Origin: Dissophora ornata
Lineage: Eukaryota; Mortierellomycota; Mortierellomycetes; Mortierellales; Mortierellaceae
Length of the DNA: 50,650 nt
Assembly (NCBI GenBank): GCA_025201705.1
Contig: MU616713.1
Location: 1-50,650, forward strand
Reading direction: 5' to 3'
The notes beneath the pieces were generated by a model. That model did not search any database. It was not told where the DNA came from and saw only the letters and a list, made by a program, of their open reading frames with translations. Position numbers and translations under genes: made by a program. Shown in pieces: positions 22,858 to 33,440 of this stretch. Numbering within the stretch: the first letter of the stretch is position 1; each line of letters starts with the position of its first letter.

Positions 22858-25800
22858 CGAGTACACAACCACCGGTTCGACCTTGGACCCCACTGTCGCC
22901 ACCAATCTCCAGCAACAGCTCCATCAGCAGCAGCTTCTCCACCAATTTACCATGCAACAACAGCAGCAACAACAACAACAGCAGCAACACCAGCACCAAC
23001 ACCAACAGCAGCACCAACAACAGCAACAGCAACAACCCCAACTATCTACTTTTGAGCTCCAATTGCAAAACTTCCTAGCATCGAATGCTGCTCAGCAGCA
23101 GCAGTTGCAACAGCAACAGCAGCAGCTCCAAGCCCAGCAGGAGCAGCAGCAGCTCTTGCTCAACTCACAGACGCAGCTTGCATTCCGCTGGGCACTTGCC
23201 CAGGCTAACGCGAATGCCAACGCCACCAATGCACCCAATTCGAATCTCGCTGTCTCTGCCACTTCTCCATCAGACTCGGGCTCATTCTTCAGCTCGCCAG
23301 ACATGATGGCCTCCTCCCTCTCTCCTGAGACTGATACGCTGATGCTCCCCACCTCCCCAGGCACATTCTCTGCGGGCGAGGAGGGCTCTATGCTTTCACC
23401 CTTGCTCTTGGCATCTTCAAATTCCAGTTCCACGACCAAGGTCAAGACAGAAAAGTCAGCCCCCAAGTCATCCAAGCGCCAGTCAATGGATGATGCTACC
23501 GATGCTGAGACCAAATCGACAGCCTCGGCAGCTGCAAAGAGAACCAAAAAGGCGACATCGACCACCAAGGCAGCGACGTCGCCGGCCAAGAAGCCAAGAG
23601 CAAAGAAGAACTCCAAGACTGGGTCAGACCAGAGCGACATGGAGATGTCCATCAGCTCCTCGGTTTCGACTGCCTCGGCAACGCCGTCACCCCAGACGTT
23701 GGCATTGAAGCTACCCACTTCTTTCGCGGACCCTGCAACCCCAGGAGCGACGTCTGCCTCAGACTTGTCTGCAACATCAACAGCGGGCTTTTTCCAAACA
23801 TTGCCGCTGCTACCAATCGCCTCAACTTCCGCTATTACCCAGCCAACATCACCGGGCATGATTCCATTCGGATCACAGCTCTGGAAGATGACTCCTGGCA
23901 TGGTTCTCCCATCAACAATGCCGATGCCCTCGAACGGATTCGATCCTTCGGCGTTTGGTGGAGCCATCCTGCCCGGCTTGGATGTGTCGGCGGGCGTAGC
24001 TGCCGTGGCAACTCCACCGCAGACTCCATCTACATCACAGTCAGGGCAATCTCAATCTGTTCAACAAAAGATCCCCATCACGCGCCTGAAACCGCCCCAG
24101 GCACTTGTAACGCCAACTCCACCACCACCAACCGCTCAGGGACCACAGCCAACGAAGCAGCAAAAGAAGGTCGCCCATAACGCTATCGAGCGTCGATACC
24201 GCAATAATATTAATGACCGCATCAATGATCTCAAGAACGTAGTCCCCGCCCTTTGTAACATTAAGACCAAGGATGACAAGGACGACGAAGATGAGGATGA
24301 AACTCAGGATGCGGATGGTGTGACTAGGGCGACCAAGCTTAACAAAGCGACCATTCTGCGAAAGGCGACGGAATATATTGTTGTGCTGCAAAAGCGAGAG
24401 AGCGGAACCAAGGCTGAGAATACAATCTTGCGACGGCTCTTGACTTCGTTGCCTGGAGGCGTTGATCTATTGGACCAACATCAGGCAGAGCTTGCCAGTG
24501 CGAGGGAAGAAGCCTCACCTGGACCCGAATCCTCTTCTGAGGATTCCAACACAGAGCCGTCTACACCACCGCCTAGCTCAACCTCGTCAACTGGAGCATC
24601 TCGTGTGTTGATGGCTGTCTTTATGTGTGCGACCTTCTTTAGTTCTCCAGAAGGGAACGCAGGCATCAACAGGGCAATCATGGACGACGGTCAAGGCGCT
24701 GGTCGTGCCATGAGCTCCTCATCCCGGGTGATTGGACATACCCAGTCGGCAGGAAGTTCTGCTGGTAGCAGCTTCTGGAGTCCTATGGGCGTTGTGGCAT
24801 GGGATGCTTGGGCGGCTCTTCGCACGGTGTTGTTTATGGGATGTTTGTTGGCCTTGGTCTGGCCATCGTACTCTCGCCGTGGCCTCTCGGCGCAATCCAG
24901 GTTCCCAGTGATGCCAAAGTCTTCGTCACCTACTCAAGTTTATACCACGCTTTCGGGACTTGTTCCCAAGGCGATCCCTTCATCCTACTTTCGCCTCTTC
25001 TTTGCGCTGTCACTGGAGCTGTGGCGTTGCCTCTGGATCCGACTGGGTATTTACCCCGACCTTACCGACATGGTTCGACCAGACATTTGGGCCCGCGTTG
25101 TAGAAGCACAGATGTCAGGGGGCGCTGGTTCCTCTGTCAGTCGGTTCATGATGTTGTACACTATCGTCCGCACTTTGGATGAGTACACGAACGCTCGTCG
25201 ACAACCTCCCGCCCGCGTATCTGCTACTGCGGCCCTGGCGTTCTACATTTCGCTCCGCAAAGCTGCCAAACCCCTGGCGACTCTTGTGGCTCAACAGTTT
25301 ATGGAATCTGCACGTTATACAGCCAAGATCTCCGGTATTGGACACGACAAATGGCTGGAAAGCATGCTCCAGGTGGAGGTCGGAAGCACAGCCTGGAACA
25401 GGAGCATCATTGAGATTGAGAGCACGATGTATGGTCGCGCAGAGTACCCTCAGACAGAGGCGGTTTTGTACCAGACCATGACGCCCACCTTAGTCGTTGC
25501 GCAAACTCAGAGTGTCAGTGTTCTTCAGGATGCGTATGTAGACTGCATGTCTCGACTTAATACCTCTGTTCATGGCCAGGAATCTACCCAGGTTCTGGGA
25601 CGTGTCGCTAAATTTGATGATGTTGTGCGCACGACATTGCCAGGAACGCGTCACCATTGGTACGCACTTGTGGGCAAGATCTCAGAACTCTGGCTCTCTA
25701 AAGACGAGCATTCGGCACAGTTGGGCGATCGACTGATGAGCCAGGTTATGGCTATGCACCCTCGTCATCATTTGACTACGCGATCGATCCACCATGATGC

Positions 25801-26560
25801 ACATTCGGCCCAACAGCAGCAGGCAGAGGAAGTCGAGTCCAGCTTTCAATATTACGATCAAGTTATTGTCTACTCCTTGCTGGAATATGCCTATCTGAGA
25901 CGTGGCATGGCCGGCCCCAGTGTTCGCTGTGGTGAAAAGGCATGGGCACTATTGAACGAGCGCCGTCGAACTCTCGGTGCCAAGGTACAATTAGGACCTG
26001 TCCGTTCCTCCTTGGCTTTATCTGAGACTGAAGACGAAGACAACGATAGAGCGTTGTTGAGCGTGGCCTCTTTCGCAATGAACCTTACAGGCATTGTAGA
26101 GATCAAGGCTCGTATTGGCCTGTGGCGTGGTGTCGAGGCTTTGAGCAGCCTGATCAAGGAGAGCCAAGGCGAAGGCGAGGGTGAAGACGAGGATGTCTCT
26201 CAGTCCGAAATCCTGGACCACATTCGTACGACGCTGCTCCCACTGACGGTTCACCTGCGTCGGCAGTTGGATGACGAGTCGACGACAATGCTGGCGATGA
26301 TGCAGATGGCTTCGAGCTCCACGCGAAATAAGGGCCGCCGTGCCACGGTGGACTTTGACCCTGCTCTGCGGTTTTTGATTGAGATCGGGCGAGTTGTCTA
26401 TGGTGCATGGGAGGATGGGTCGGATGGCTCTGACTCTGGATGCGGCAGTGGTGGTGAGGAGGAAGTTAGTCGGCGGTCATCCTCCCAGCAGAACAAAGCC
26501 GGCCTTGCGACGAAGAAGAGCGATGCAGAGAGGGCCTGGGAGCTGTGTCAAGAGCTTTAG
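22766..26560 (+). CDS. SREBP-type membrane-bound bHLH transcription factor
   Basis: Predicted sterol/hypoxia regulator of the SREBP/Sre1 class: anchored in the ER, cleaved, and the bHLH part enters the nucleus. Intronless, 1264 residues. The N-terminus is acidic (DIQDLFMCESYFDEY), then Gln/His-rich to about residue 130, then Ser/Thr/Ala-rich with a Lys-rich patch. The bHLH at about 463-548 has HNAIERRYRNNINDRIN; the Tyr in ERRYR is the SREBP hallmark. The loop is extended by an acidic insertion (DDKDDEDEDE), and helix 2 reads KATILRKATEYIVVLQ. Two hydrophobic segments follow: a weak one near 612-630 and VLFMGCLLALVWPS near 685-700. About 560 residues after them would face the cytosol and bind a SCAP-like partner. 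A uORF overlaps the start. Confidence 0.93.
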   Translation: MFLQAGNPLFVAPPPASNDIQDLFMCESYFDEYTTTGSTLDPTVATNLQQQLHQQQLLHQFTMQQQQQQQQQQQHQHQHQQQHQQQQQQQPQLSTFELQLQNFLASNAAQQQQLQQQQQQLQAQQEQQQLLLNSQTQLAFRWALAQANANANATNAPNSNLAVSATSPSDSGSFFSSPDMMASSLSPETDTLMLPTSPGTFSAGEEGSMLSPLLLASSNSSSTTKVKTEKSAPKSSKRQSMDDATDAETKSTASAAAKRTKKATSTTKAATSPAKKPRAKKNSKTGSDQSDMEMSISSSVSTASATPSPQTLALKLPTSFADPATPGATSASDLSATSTAGFFQTLPLLPIASTSAITQPTSPGMIPFGSQLWKMTPGMVLPSTMPMPSNGFDPSAFGGAILPGLDVSAGVAAVATPPQTPSTSQSGQSQSVQQKIPITRLKPPQALVTPTPPPPTAQGPQPTKQQKKVAHNAIERRYRNNINDRINDLKNVVPALCNIKTKDDKDDEDEDETQDADGVTRATKLNKATILRKATEYIVVLQKRESGTKAENTILRRLLTSLPGGVDLLDQHQAELASAREEASPGPESSSEDSNTEPSTPPPSSTSSTGASRVLMAVFMCATFFSSPEGNAGINRAIMDDGQGAGRAMSSSSRVIGHTQSAGSSAGSSFWSPMGVVAWDAWAALRTVLFMGCLLALVWPSYSRRGLSAQSRFPVMPKSSSPTQVYTTLSGLVPKAIPSSYFRLFFALSLELWRCLWIRLGIYPDLTDMVRPDIWARVVEAQMSGGAGSSVSRFMMLYTIVRTLDEYTNARRQPPARVSATAALAFYISLRKAAKPLATLVAQQFMESARYTAKISGIGHDKWLESMLQVEVGSTAWNRSIIEIESTMYGRAEYPQTEAVLYQTMTPTLVVAQTQSVSVLQDAYVDCMSRLNTSVHGQESTQVLGRVAKFDDVVRTTLPGTRHHWYALVGKISELWLSKDEHSAQLGDRLMSQVMAMHPRHHLTTRSIHHDAHSAQQQQAEEVESSFQYYDQVIVYSLLEYAYLRRGMAGPSVRCGEKAWALLNERRRTLGAKVQLGPVRSSLALSETEDEDNDRALLSVASFAMNLTGIVEIKARIGLWRGVEALSSLIKESQGEGEGEDEDVSQSEILDHIRTTLLPLTVHLRRQLDDESTTMLAMMQMASSSTRNKGRRATVDFDPALRFLIEIGRVVYGAWEDGSDGSDSGCGSGGEEEVSRRSSSQQNKAGLATKKSDAERAWELCQEL
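22951..23156 (+). repeat. CAA/CAG-rich glutamine repeat tracts
   Basis: Interrupted CAA/CAG/CAC/CAC-type triplets encode Gln/His-rich stretches in the N-terminal activation-like region of the SREBP protein, in two blocks (about 22951-23036 and 23094-23156). Typical of polar transactivation segments. Confidence 0.8.
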
Positions 26561-27406
26561 TGTAGAACTATGATATCCCATTTTTAATTTTTAAATGTAC
26601 TGCTTGTAACCTATGTAACCTATGGTGGCATCTGCGTTTACTTCCCAAGAGAAGGCTGCTGTAAATGAGGTCAATCAATGAGGAAGGCACGTCTAGCCGA
26701 CATGTAATAACGGACAGGTGTTACTCAAGAGTATGTGCCAACTTTTAGTCAGTGTCATTTATTGTGCTTTCAAGCGAAATGTGAGTCGCTAGTGCTTGAG
26801 CCAATGCTATTCATGTGGGGTTGATGTACGCTGGAATCGGGAGTCACGTAGAACGGCGATGGCACGAACAACAGAATCATCGACAATTGGCTCGCCAATA
26901 GAGCAGACGATCAGCCAATCCTAATAGGTCAATACCGATCACCTACAAATTCTGTAGGGGTTGTAGAGGAAGATGAGGGAACGGCTTCGCCTCTTCTCGG
27001 ACTATCGATTAAATGACGAGTGGAGTGATGTAGTTGGCGAAGCAACACTTTCAGACGTGAGGCACACTTACGGAGGCAAAAGATTGCAGGACTGCAGGGG
27101 AAGATGACAGGAGAGGATGACAGGAGACAGGATTCCCCGTCGCTGAATTTGGACCGAATCTTTGTTTTTTTTTTTTACCAACCAACAGCCTAATGTTGCA
27201 CAACTCAGAGTCATGCCATGCCGACATATTGAGCCCTACCATCGACCTGCCAACAGGAATATTCCCATGGTTTGCCACCACATATTTATACTCTCGTCGC
27301 TTTTTGTCTTTCTCCCCGCCTCTCTCCCCACCTCTCTCTCCACCTCTCTCCACCTCCCCTTATCACCTCCTTCCGTCACGCTTGAAATATCCTATGACAA
27401 GCATTG
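26561..27406. other. intergenic region between the SREBP and LRR genes
   Basis: About 850 bases. The start is AT-rich 3' flank of the SREBP gene. Inverted and direct CCAAT motifs occur near 26890-26920. A TATA-like CATATTTATA lies at 27281-27290, followed by a CT-rich leader to the next start. No gene seen. Confidence 0.4.
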
Positions 27407-30400
27407 ATGCCAATGAGTGAGCACCATCGACAAGCCTTCCAGGCCCATGCTTCGCCATATTCCTTGCCCCTCTCCGAACCTGTAGATATTAATACCCGAT
27501 GGGACAAGAAGACTGGTCAGCATATGATTCTTTGGAAGGACATCCAACTTGCCTTCAAGAACGCCGAATACATAATTGACGATGGGGCAATAGTACCATT
27601 CATGACGGACGATGACTTTAACGAGTAAGTTCTTTTGTAAATATTTTTTTCGCACCTTGGTGTCTGCTGCGGAATCAGCGCATCGCTAACGCCTTAGCTC
27701 GTGGGTCATACAGCCTCAATCCGCCGAGAATAAGTTATTACCCCGGAGTCGTTCTCAGGGTCATTGTCGAAAACAGGGACCATGGAATAAACACATTCTC
27801 AACGGCCTTATCTGGAACCGACACACGTCCATCAATTGCGGGAGCTCATGGGCCATTCCCTTCTGTGGCCGTTTCAATTGAGTTAGAGGAAGAGTTCACG
27901 GGCGACATCGGTACAGGGTCCCTGTCTCATCCAGGGCTTTTCACGACTAAAGACAGCCAGGAGGTCGTCGAAGATGCCTATCAGGCGGCGTTACAATTGG
28001 CAGGCCATTCCATCGCTACTTCTGAGTCTTCGGTCAAGACTCATACTGTCCTCTCCCAGCGGCTCTCAGATTCACAAGAACAACTATTTTGTCACGGATT
28101 CAACGAGTTCCTCGAGCCTTACTTTCAGGCAATGATGTCTGGTCAGATTGTGCAGGCAACAGATATCAAGGAATCCATGGGCGAGCATTTTGGGAGGTTA
28201 CAGTTCGAGATAGAAAAGAGCAGAGTTATTCAAGAACAGAATCTCCAGCTACAGCGGCAGATGCAAGAGATGCAGCTGCGAATACTCCGGATGCAAGAAC
28301 AAACTCTCGATCGCCTGGCGATCATCCACAACCGAATTCAAACAGTCATCACCCAAACTTATGAATTGCACGAATACCCGATCCCGCGATTGTTTATTAT
28401 TTTGCCAAAGGAGAGACGGAAAAGAGACAAACTCTCCAAACCGTTCACGAAGCAGTTTCGGTTATTCTTCTTGTGCGAATGTGGCGCTCATACCAAGGTG
28501 GATGGCAGCAAGATGTCGCACGATATTCATCTGGCCAAACACGATGGATACGACATTGACAGGCCTGACGATTTTTTTGAGAAGTACGGGTCTTATGTGC
28601 TGACGATGCTACAGATGGTCAAGTACGGGTTCATTGCGGCTGGTGTCGCTGTACCGGCCTTGTCTAATTTCAAGTTGGTTGAGGGCATCGACGCAATCCA
28701 GCAAAGTATCGATTTCTCCAAAAAGACCATTGGCGCCATGGTGGACGAGTCGATCAAGTTTATCCAGGAAGAGACGAGCGACACCAACAGGGGAATCAGG
28801 ATAGCGACTGAACAGGCGGATTTGGATAAGCAGGAGGTGTTGGAAGGAGCAGATCTTCGTCAACTTGAATCGCACCTTGCCATCAACGATAAGGGTCGTG
28901 TTCTGGGGAACTTGTATCGGATTGTCACATCGGAGGGGCACGTCAAGTGGGTGTGCATGGACCATTACCGCGACATCTATCAGCAGTCGGCAATCAACGA
29001 CCTAAAGGAGATTATCGAGGCCAACAGCGGATCCTTCGTTGAGGAGGAGGGGAAAATTGAGGTGTATTTTCACTCTAGAACTCTAGTCAAGCAGTTCTAC
29101 GAAGCGATGGTGAAGGCGCGTTGCATCCAGGAACTTACTATCAGCTTATATTGGGATGTAACTGGGGATGATCTCCAGACGTTCGCCACTGCTGTCACTA
29201 AGGCGAATGTGGTCAAGTTGGATCTGCGCGGATGCAGCGCATGGGGCCAAATGGAGGGTATCGAGAGCACACTCTTTGAGCCGGTCTGGCAGCTAATGTC
29301 GAATGGGAGGATACAGTCGATGAGTTTTGATGTGGATAACAAACAACTTCTGCGCGTGAATGTCTCCGAGATGAAGACTGCATCGAAGCTCCGGGTGCTC
29401 TCGTTCTCTGGATTGCAAGTGATCGCTGACGGGCGACTCATGTTGACAAAGATCCTCGAACAGTGCCCCGCACTTAACGAGTTGTCCATGAAGGACGGTT
29501 ACGCCCACGATGTCTTTCAATACGTACATAGCAACGCATCAAGATTCCGGAACCTCAGAATGCTGACAGTTGAGGAATCGCGCTACTCTGCAAGTGTCGG
29601 TCTCTCTCAGGGCAATATCGAAGCAATCGATGCGAACTTGTTATTCTCGAGCTGTTGGGAAGGAAAGGGCATGCAGGAATTTTTCCTGGGAGGTCTTCTT
29701 ACCAAGGTGAAGCTAGACCTACAAGGCGACCAGACAACCAGGGATCAATATGCAGCCATCCTACAATGCAACTCAACGCTATCCGAAGTCATTGCTCTGT
29801 GCGACAGAAAGCAGTATCTGGATGTCGTTGAATGGACCATGTCCGAAAAACGAGATTTCATCGTAAAGGACCAGCCAACCGCGCTTCACAAGCTCGAAGT
29901 AAGGAGCGACACAGAGGGTGCTAATGTTTCTTGCACTCTAAAGTACGAAAACGGGTCGCCAGTGTTCAACATGTCTACAACTGTCAAACTCAAGTCTGTC
30001 TGTCAAAACCAAGGCGACCTCCCCCGACTATTTCATCAGTACGGATGGTCAATTACAGAGCTGGACACGACTGATTGCTTGGGCTTTCACAACAACCTCA
30101 ATAACCTCGCTTTGCTACTCGATGATTCGACGGCATTGACCAGTTCAAAACTCGTCTCGCTCAAACTGAACCTTACAACATTGTCTCCCGATGGGTTGGA
30201 TTGCGTGGACCGTATTATTGCCCGCTCACAGAGCTTACAGGACCTTTCCTTCATACTTCACATGGATGGCACGAGGTGGCAGAAGGAAATAGAGTGGCAA
30301 CAGAAAATAGAGTGGCTGTTTGGTCGACAGGGGAAAAGATTGAATGGGCTGGCTTTGTATGGACATGGAGGCATTTCGTGGAACCCAGAGGCGGCAAGGT

Positions 30401-30879
30401 TGCTTCCGTCGAGAGCCGAATTACCAAAGCTCGATAAATTTGAGGTGTACAACGTCGATACAAGAAAGACTGCACAGTCTTTTGCACTGTGGATTGCCGA
30501 TATGATCTCTGCTCCATCAACACCGCAGCAAGTGATGTTTATGTCCCCTCAGTTATCCCCCAACACATACACGCCTCTGAAGAGAATCAGTATTGACGGC
30601 ATATTATTCTCGGAGGAGCATTGGAATATTGTCTTCAGCGCCATTGATTTCACTGCATTGGAGGATCTAGTCTTCCATCGAACCAACTTTTATGGGAATG
30701 AGTTGCTCGCCTTCCTCGGCTGCATTCCTGAGCCTAAGAATAGCGAAATGGTGATGCCACTTAAGACACTCTATTTCGACCTCAACGATAGATATCGCAA
30801 CTCAATGGATGGGTTGGAGGTGCTCGTTGCAAAGCTTAAAGAGAAGGCACCTCTAGTCGAGATAGAAGGGCTGCAGTAG
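27407..30879 (+). CDS. large coiled-coil / leucine-rich-repeat protein of unknown function
   Basis: Two exons (27407-27624, 27714-30879; GA|C junction) give 1127 residues. Residues 1-120 form an N-terminal module (GQHMILWKDIQLAFKNAEYI, VPFMTDDDF, RISYYPGVVLRVIVE). A Glu/Gln-rich coiled coil runs about 234-283 (QLQRQMQEMQLRILRMQEQ). Then comes LFIILPKERRKRDK and a segment containing FFLCECGAHT, IHLAKHDGYDI and a hydrophobic helix region ending in AGVAVPALS (about 297-400). From about 540 to the end, irregular leucine-rich repeats are seen (VVKLDLRGC, LRVLSFSGLQ, LVSLKLNLTTL). There is no signal peptide and no P-loop that I can see. The layout recalls STAND/NLR-like sensors without the NTPase; that is inference. 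Start at 27407 (second Met at 27413). Confidence 0.85.
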
Positions 30880-30885
30880 AGTCTC

Positions 30886-30912
30886 CCAAAAAAAAAAAAA
30901 AAAAAAAAAAAA
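30886..30912 (+). repeat. poly(A) tract
   Basis: A run of about 26 A residues directly after the LRR gene's stop codon, bordering a short open coding-like segment. It may be a slippage tract or the scar of an RNA-derived insertion. Confidence 0.8.
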
Positions 30913-31050
30913 GCATTATTCTCGTATGCAGAGAATCGCCTATTCTTCTCCGGACCTATTGTTATCAGCACCCTGAGTGAGCCGATTCTTTGGAAGAACA
31001 TCAAGTTGTATACTTCGCCCGATACTCGTGTGACCCGAATGGTGATGTAG
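30913..31050 (+). pseudogene. possible coding relic after the poly(A) tract
   Basis: An open frame of 45 codons plus TAG without a start codon: ALFSYAENRLFFSG, then STLSEPILWKNIKLY, then DTRVTRMVM. The composition looks protein-like (hydrophobic/charged alternation). It could be the last part of a neighbouring family member whose 5' portion was lost, or simply chance (an open stretch this long is not rare). Confidence 0.3.
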
Positions 31051-31182
31051 CTGGTAGTAGAAAATAGAATTAATAGCTACGATGCTCTCATTTCAAAATT
31101 CGGCGTACACAAGTACATGACCGATGGTACACCTGTGTGGCATGCTGGTGAGAACGCTGATTCAAAGTGTGTCTCCCTATGG

Positions 31183-31210
31183 CCGCACTGCCACTTTTTT
31201 CACAGTGCGG
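31183..31210. other. 8-bp inverted repeat with 12-base loop
   Basis: CCGCACTG at 31183-31190 is exactly complementary to CAGTGCGG at 31203-31210. The loop contains a T6 run. It could form a hairpin in RNA or DNA, but lies in a gene-free zone. Confidence 0.5.
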
Positions 31211-32264
31211 AACTCGAACCTAGCCTCCTTTGTACATGCCACAGTACGCTACATACCGTAGTCTAGATCGACATGTTTCTCGATCTTTCCCCAGCTACGC
31301 ATCAGATGCGGCTTCTTCGCAGCCAGGCTATTTTGGGGGCCCCCACGTCCATATGATGTTTCTAGGGTGACACCTCAGCTCTCAACTTGGGCGAAACATG
31401 GAAGCAAAAAGTGGCACCAGGTCGTACGGGGTACGGGGGAGGGACCTTCTTTCCCGCACGAGAAGAGCCTTAAACTGCAATCAATGGAATCTAAATCAGA
31501 GACATGACGGGTTGAGAGCTTGATGCATGAAGAGAACTGGAAGGATTTTCTAGCGGACTGTAAATTAAGATAGGCTCCATGTGAGCACTGCGGCTAAATT
31601 CTCACCTTTCATCGCGTATGACAAATATGAAGGGGACGCCATCATACCACACGCACATGAACATGTCCATTCTATATTGGAACCGTCCGCTGTTTTACAT
31701 GTGCCTTGATGTGTGCCACCCACCTGCTTCATTTCCGAGCTCAAGGCACATCGGCGATGTGCTATAGCGTGCGCGTTCCTTTACTCCAAAGAATCCAAAC
31801 CACCAGTGAGCAACGCCTGCGAAAAATTCATTACTTGGGTCACTAATGCAGGGGTGGCAGTTAGAAAATTCAAGGGTACTATCCTTTCGCTCTCTCTCTT
31901 GTGGACATGAAGGCATCAAATTAATAGAATCTTTTCCCGTCGATATTTGTAGACGGGGGTCTACAGTTGGAGGTTTGTCGCCTTTCTGGTTCCCATTATC
32001 GCATGAACTCGGTAATCATAATGAATGAAAAGGGCGTATGTGAGCGTGAGATTTTACACATGGTGTCATCAATCCAGCATTGTAATCGAGACTGATACAA
32101 ACAGCGATCCATGCGTTTTTTTTTTTGTTGGACCCTGCTCCGACTTTGGTTTCTACACTGCGCCTTTTCACAGAACAGTCGAAATCGGAAAACTCGGCTG
32201 ATAGTACACTTTGCAAGAGGGCATCCACATGTCGCACACGTCGCTTAGACCCATTTTTTTTCTT

Positions 32265-32293
32265 CCCCTGACCCTGACCCTGACCCTGACCCC
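32265..32293 (+). repeat. CCCTGA hexamer repeat (about four units)
   Basis: Consecutive CCCTGA units preceded by a T-rich stretch. Not the canonical telomere unit CCCTAA; a short interstitial minisatellite. Confidence 0.8.
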
Positions 32294-32855
32294 GAATTGC
32301 CCAATGCCGTGCCCCAATTGTATTGCACCCAATAATAATAAAGTGAGTCAAGAATTCTTTATCAAACTGCAAGTGACGAACATGAACAGTCCATGCCGAA
32401 GCGGAGCGGCGGTTGAATGATAGTGCACATTTTGGTTGCAGTGGCCCCCGATCCATTGTTGTTGTTGAGGTCTATCACGCCACGGTGGCACCCATTTTCT
32501 TTGATTTCATTTCTCCTTCCCCAAAACCCTTGATTTCCCTCTTGCTCCGATAGATAGCATGCGAGTATCGGCTGACAGGCGCCGGGCAGGAACCTTAAAG
32601 TATTTAAGAACAGTGCTACGAGCCTGGGCTGACGATATGATGTTCTAAATGAATCACAAGAACGATTATCATGGCTACTGCACATCTCTGTGGCGACTAT
32701 GCTGGACATGAAATAAATGCGATACCTGCCGCCAGCAAGTGCGTGCCAGTGTTTATACGAAGATAAGCACGTCAACAAATTGTGACGAACGCGCGAGACA
32801 TGGTGGGGAGAGAGAGAGACAGAGTGAAAGCTACACAGAGACACAAAAACGCGCG

Positions 32856-32884
32856 CGCACACACACACGCACACGCGCGCGCGC
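32856..32884 (+). repeat. CA/CG dinucleotide microsatellite
   Basis: A compound run of alternating CA and CG dinucleotides (purine-pyrimidine alternation). Such tracts can adopt Z-form DNA. No gene overlaps it. Confidence 0.8.
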
Positions 32885-33440
32885 TCGTCGGAATCGACGA
32901 AAGGACGGAAGAGAGAATGGTGGACCGGGTTCAGGCCGTTCACGACAGCCAGCAACTGAGTTGAATAGTCCGATCCTGCGTGTCTCACTCGACGGGCGTC
33001 GCCCTGATTGAGTCGACTTTGAGAAACACATCTGATCTGCTCAATAGGCCCGCCGGGTGGGTGATCCTTGTTGGCGTGCGTGCATATGCTGACGACCCAT
33101 TTTGCAGGAATGGCGGCGGAGGAATGCGGTGGGGCCACCACACTCGGCGACGCAAATGCACACGCTTACACCCGTATCTATTGCTGTTGTTGGTTTCTCT
33201 TTTGCCACAGTGCGTTGGGTGCCTCTCTGCAGCCAGACAGAGAGCTCTGGCGTGGGTATGGCGGGGAACATGTGTTATTTTCATCTCCGTGCACGCACAC
33301 ACATTCACTCTCACGATCGATCTCTGACAGTCGATTCAACTATTGAGCGGAATGGCCACTCACTGTTTAAACTCGATGATCCGGTATGTTTCTCAATTGC
33401 TCTCTGGGTGCCTGGAATTGGTTTTTTGATTCGGGTTCGC

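Larger units (their letters stand above)
31051..33440. other. gene-poor region with simple repeats
   Basis: About 2.4 kb without a supportable gene. Contents: an inverted repeat at 31183-31210, a CCCTGA hexamer repeat at 32265-32293, and a CA/CG-rich microsatellite at 32856-32884. Many short ORFs on both strands overlap one another and show no domains, and no intact transposase or reverse transcriptase is seen. Confidence 0.5.

Noticed and set aside
23092..23967. 291-codon open frame on the minus strand inside the SREBP gene
   Set aside because: It is the antisense of Gln/Ser/Ala-rich coding sequence; its Ala/Glu/Val-rich product shows no domain and it lacks promoter context.
31205..31225. 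tRNA T-loop-like sequence on the minus strand (GGTTCGAGTTCC)
   Set aside because: The flanking bases do not form a T-stem, the required C after the loop is missing, and no acceptor or anticodon arm can be built around it.
32265..32293. Telomere-like repeat
   Set aside because: The unit is CCCTGA, not CCCTAA, there are only about four copies, and genes continue on both sides.
32362..33141. 259-codon minus-strand ORF in the gene-poor region
   Set aside because: Overlaps a CA/CG microsatellite and competing ORFs in several frames; no motifs, signal peptide or homology visible by eye.
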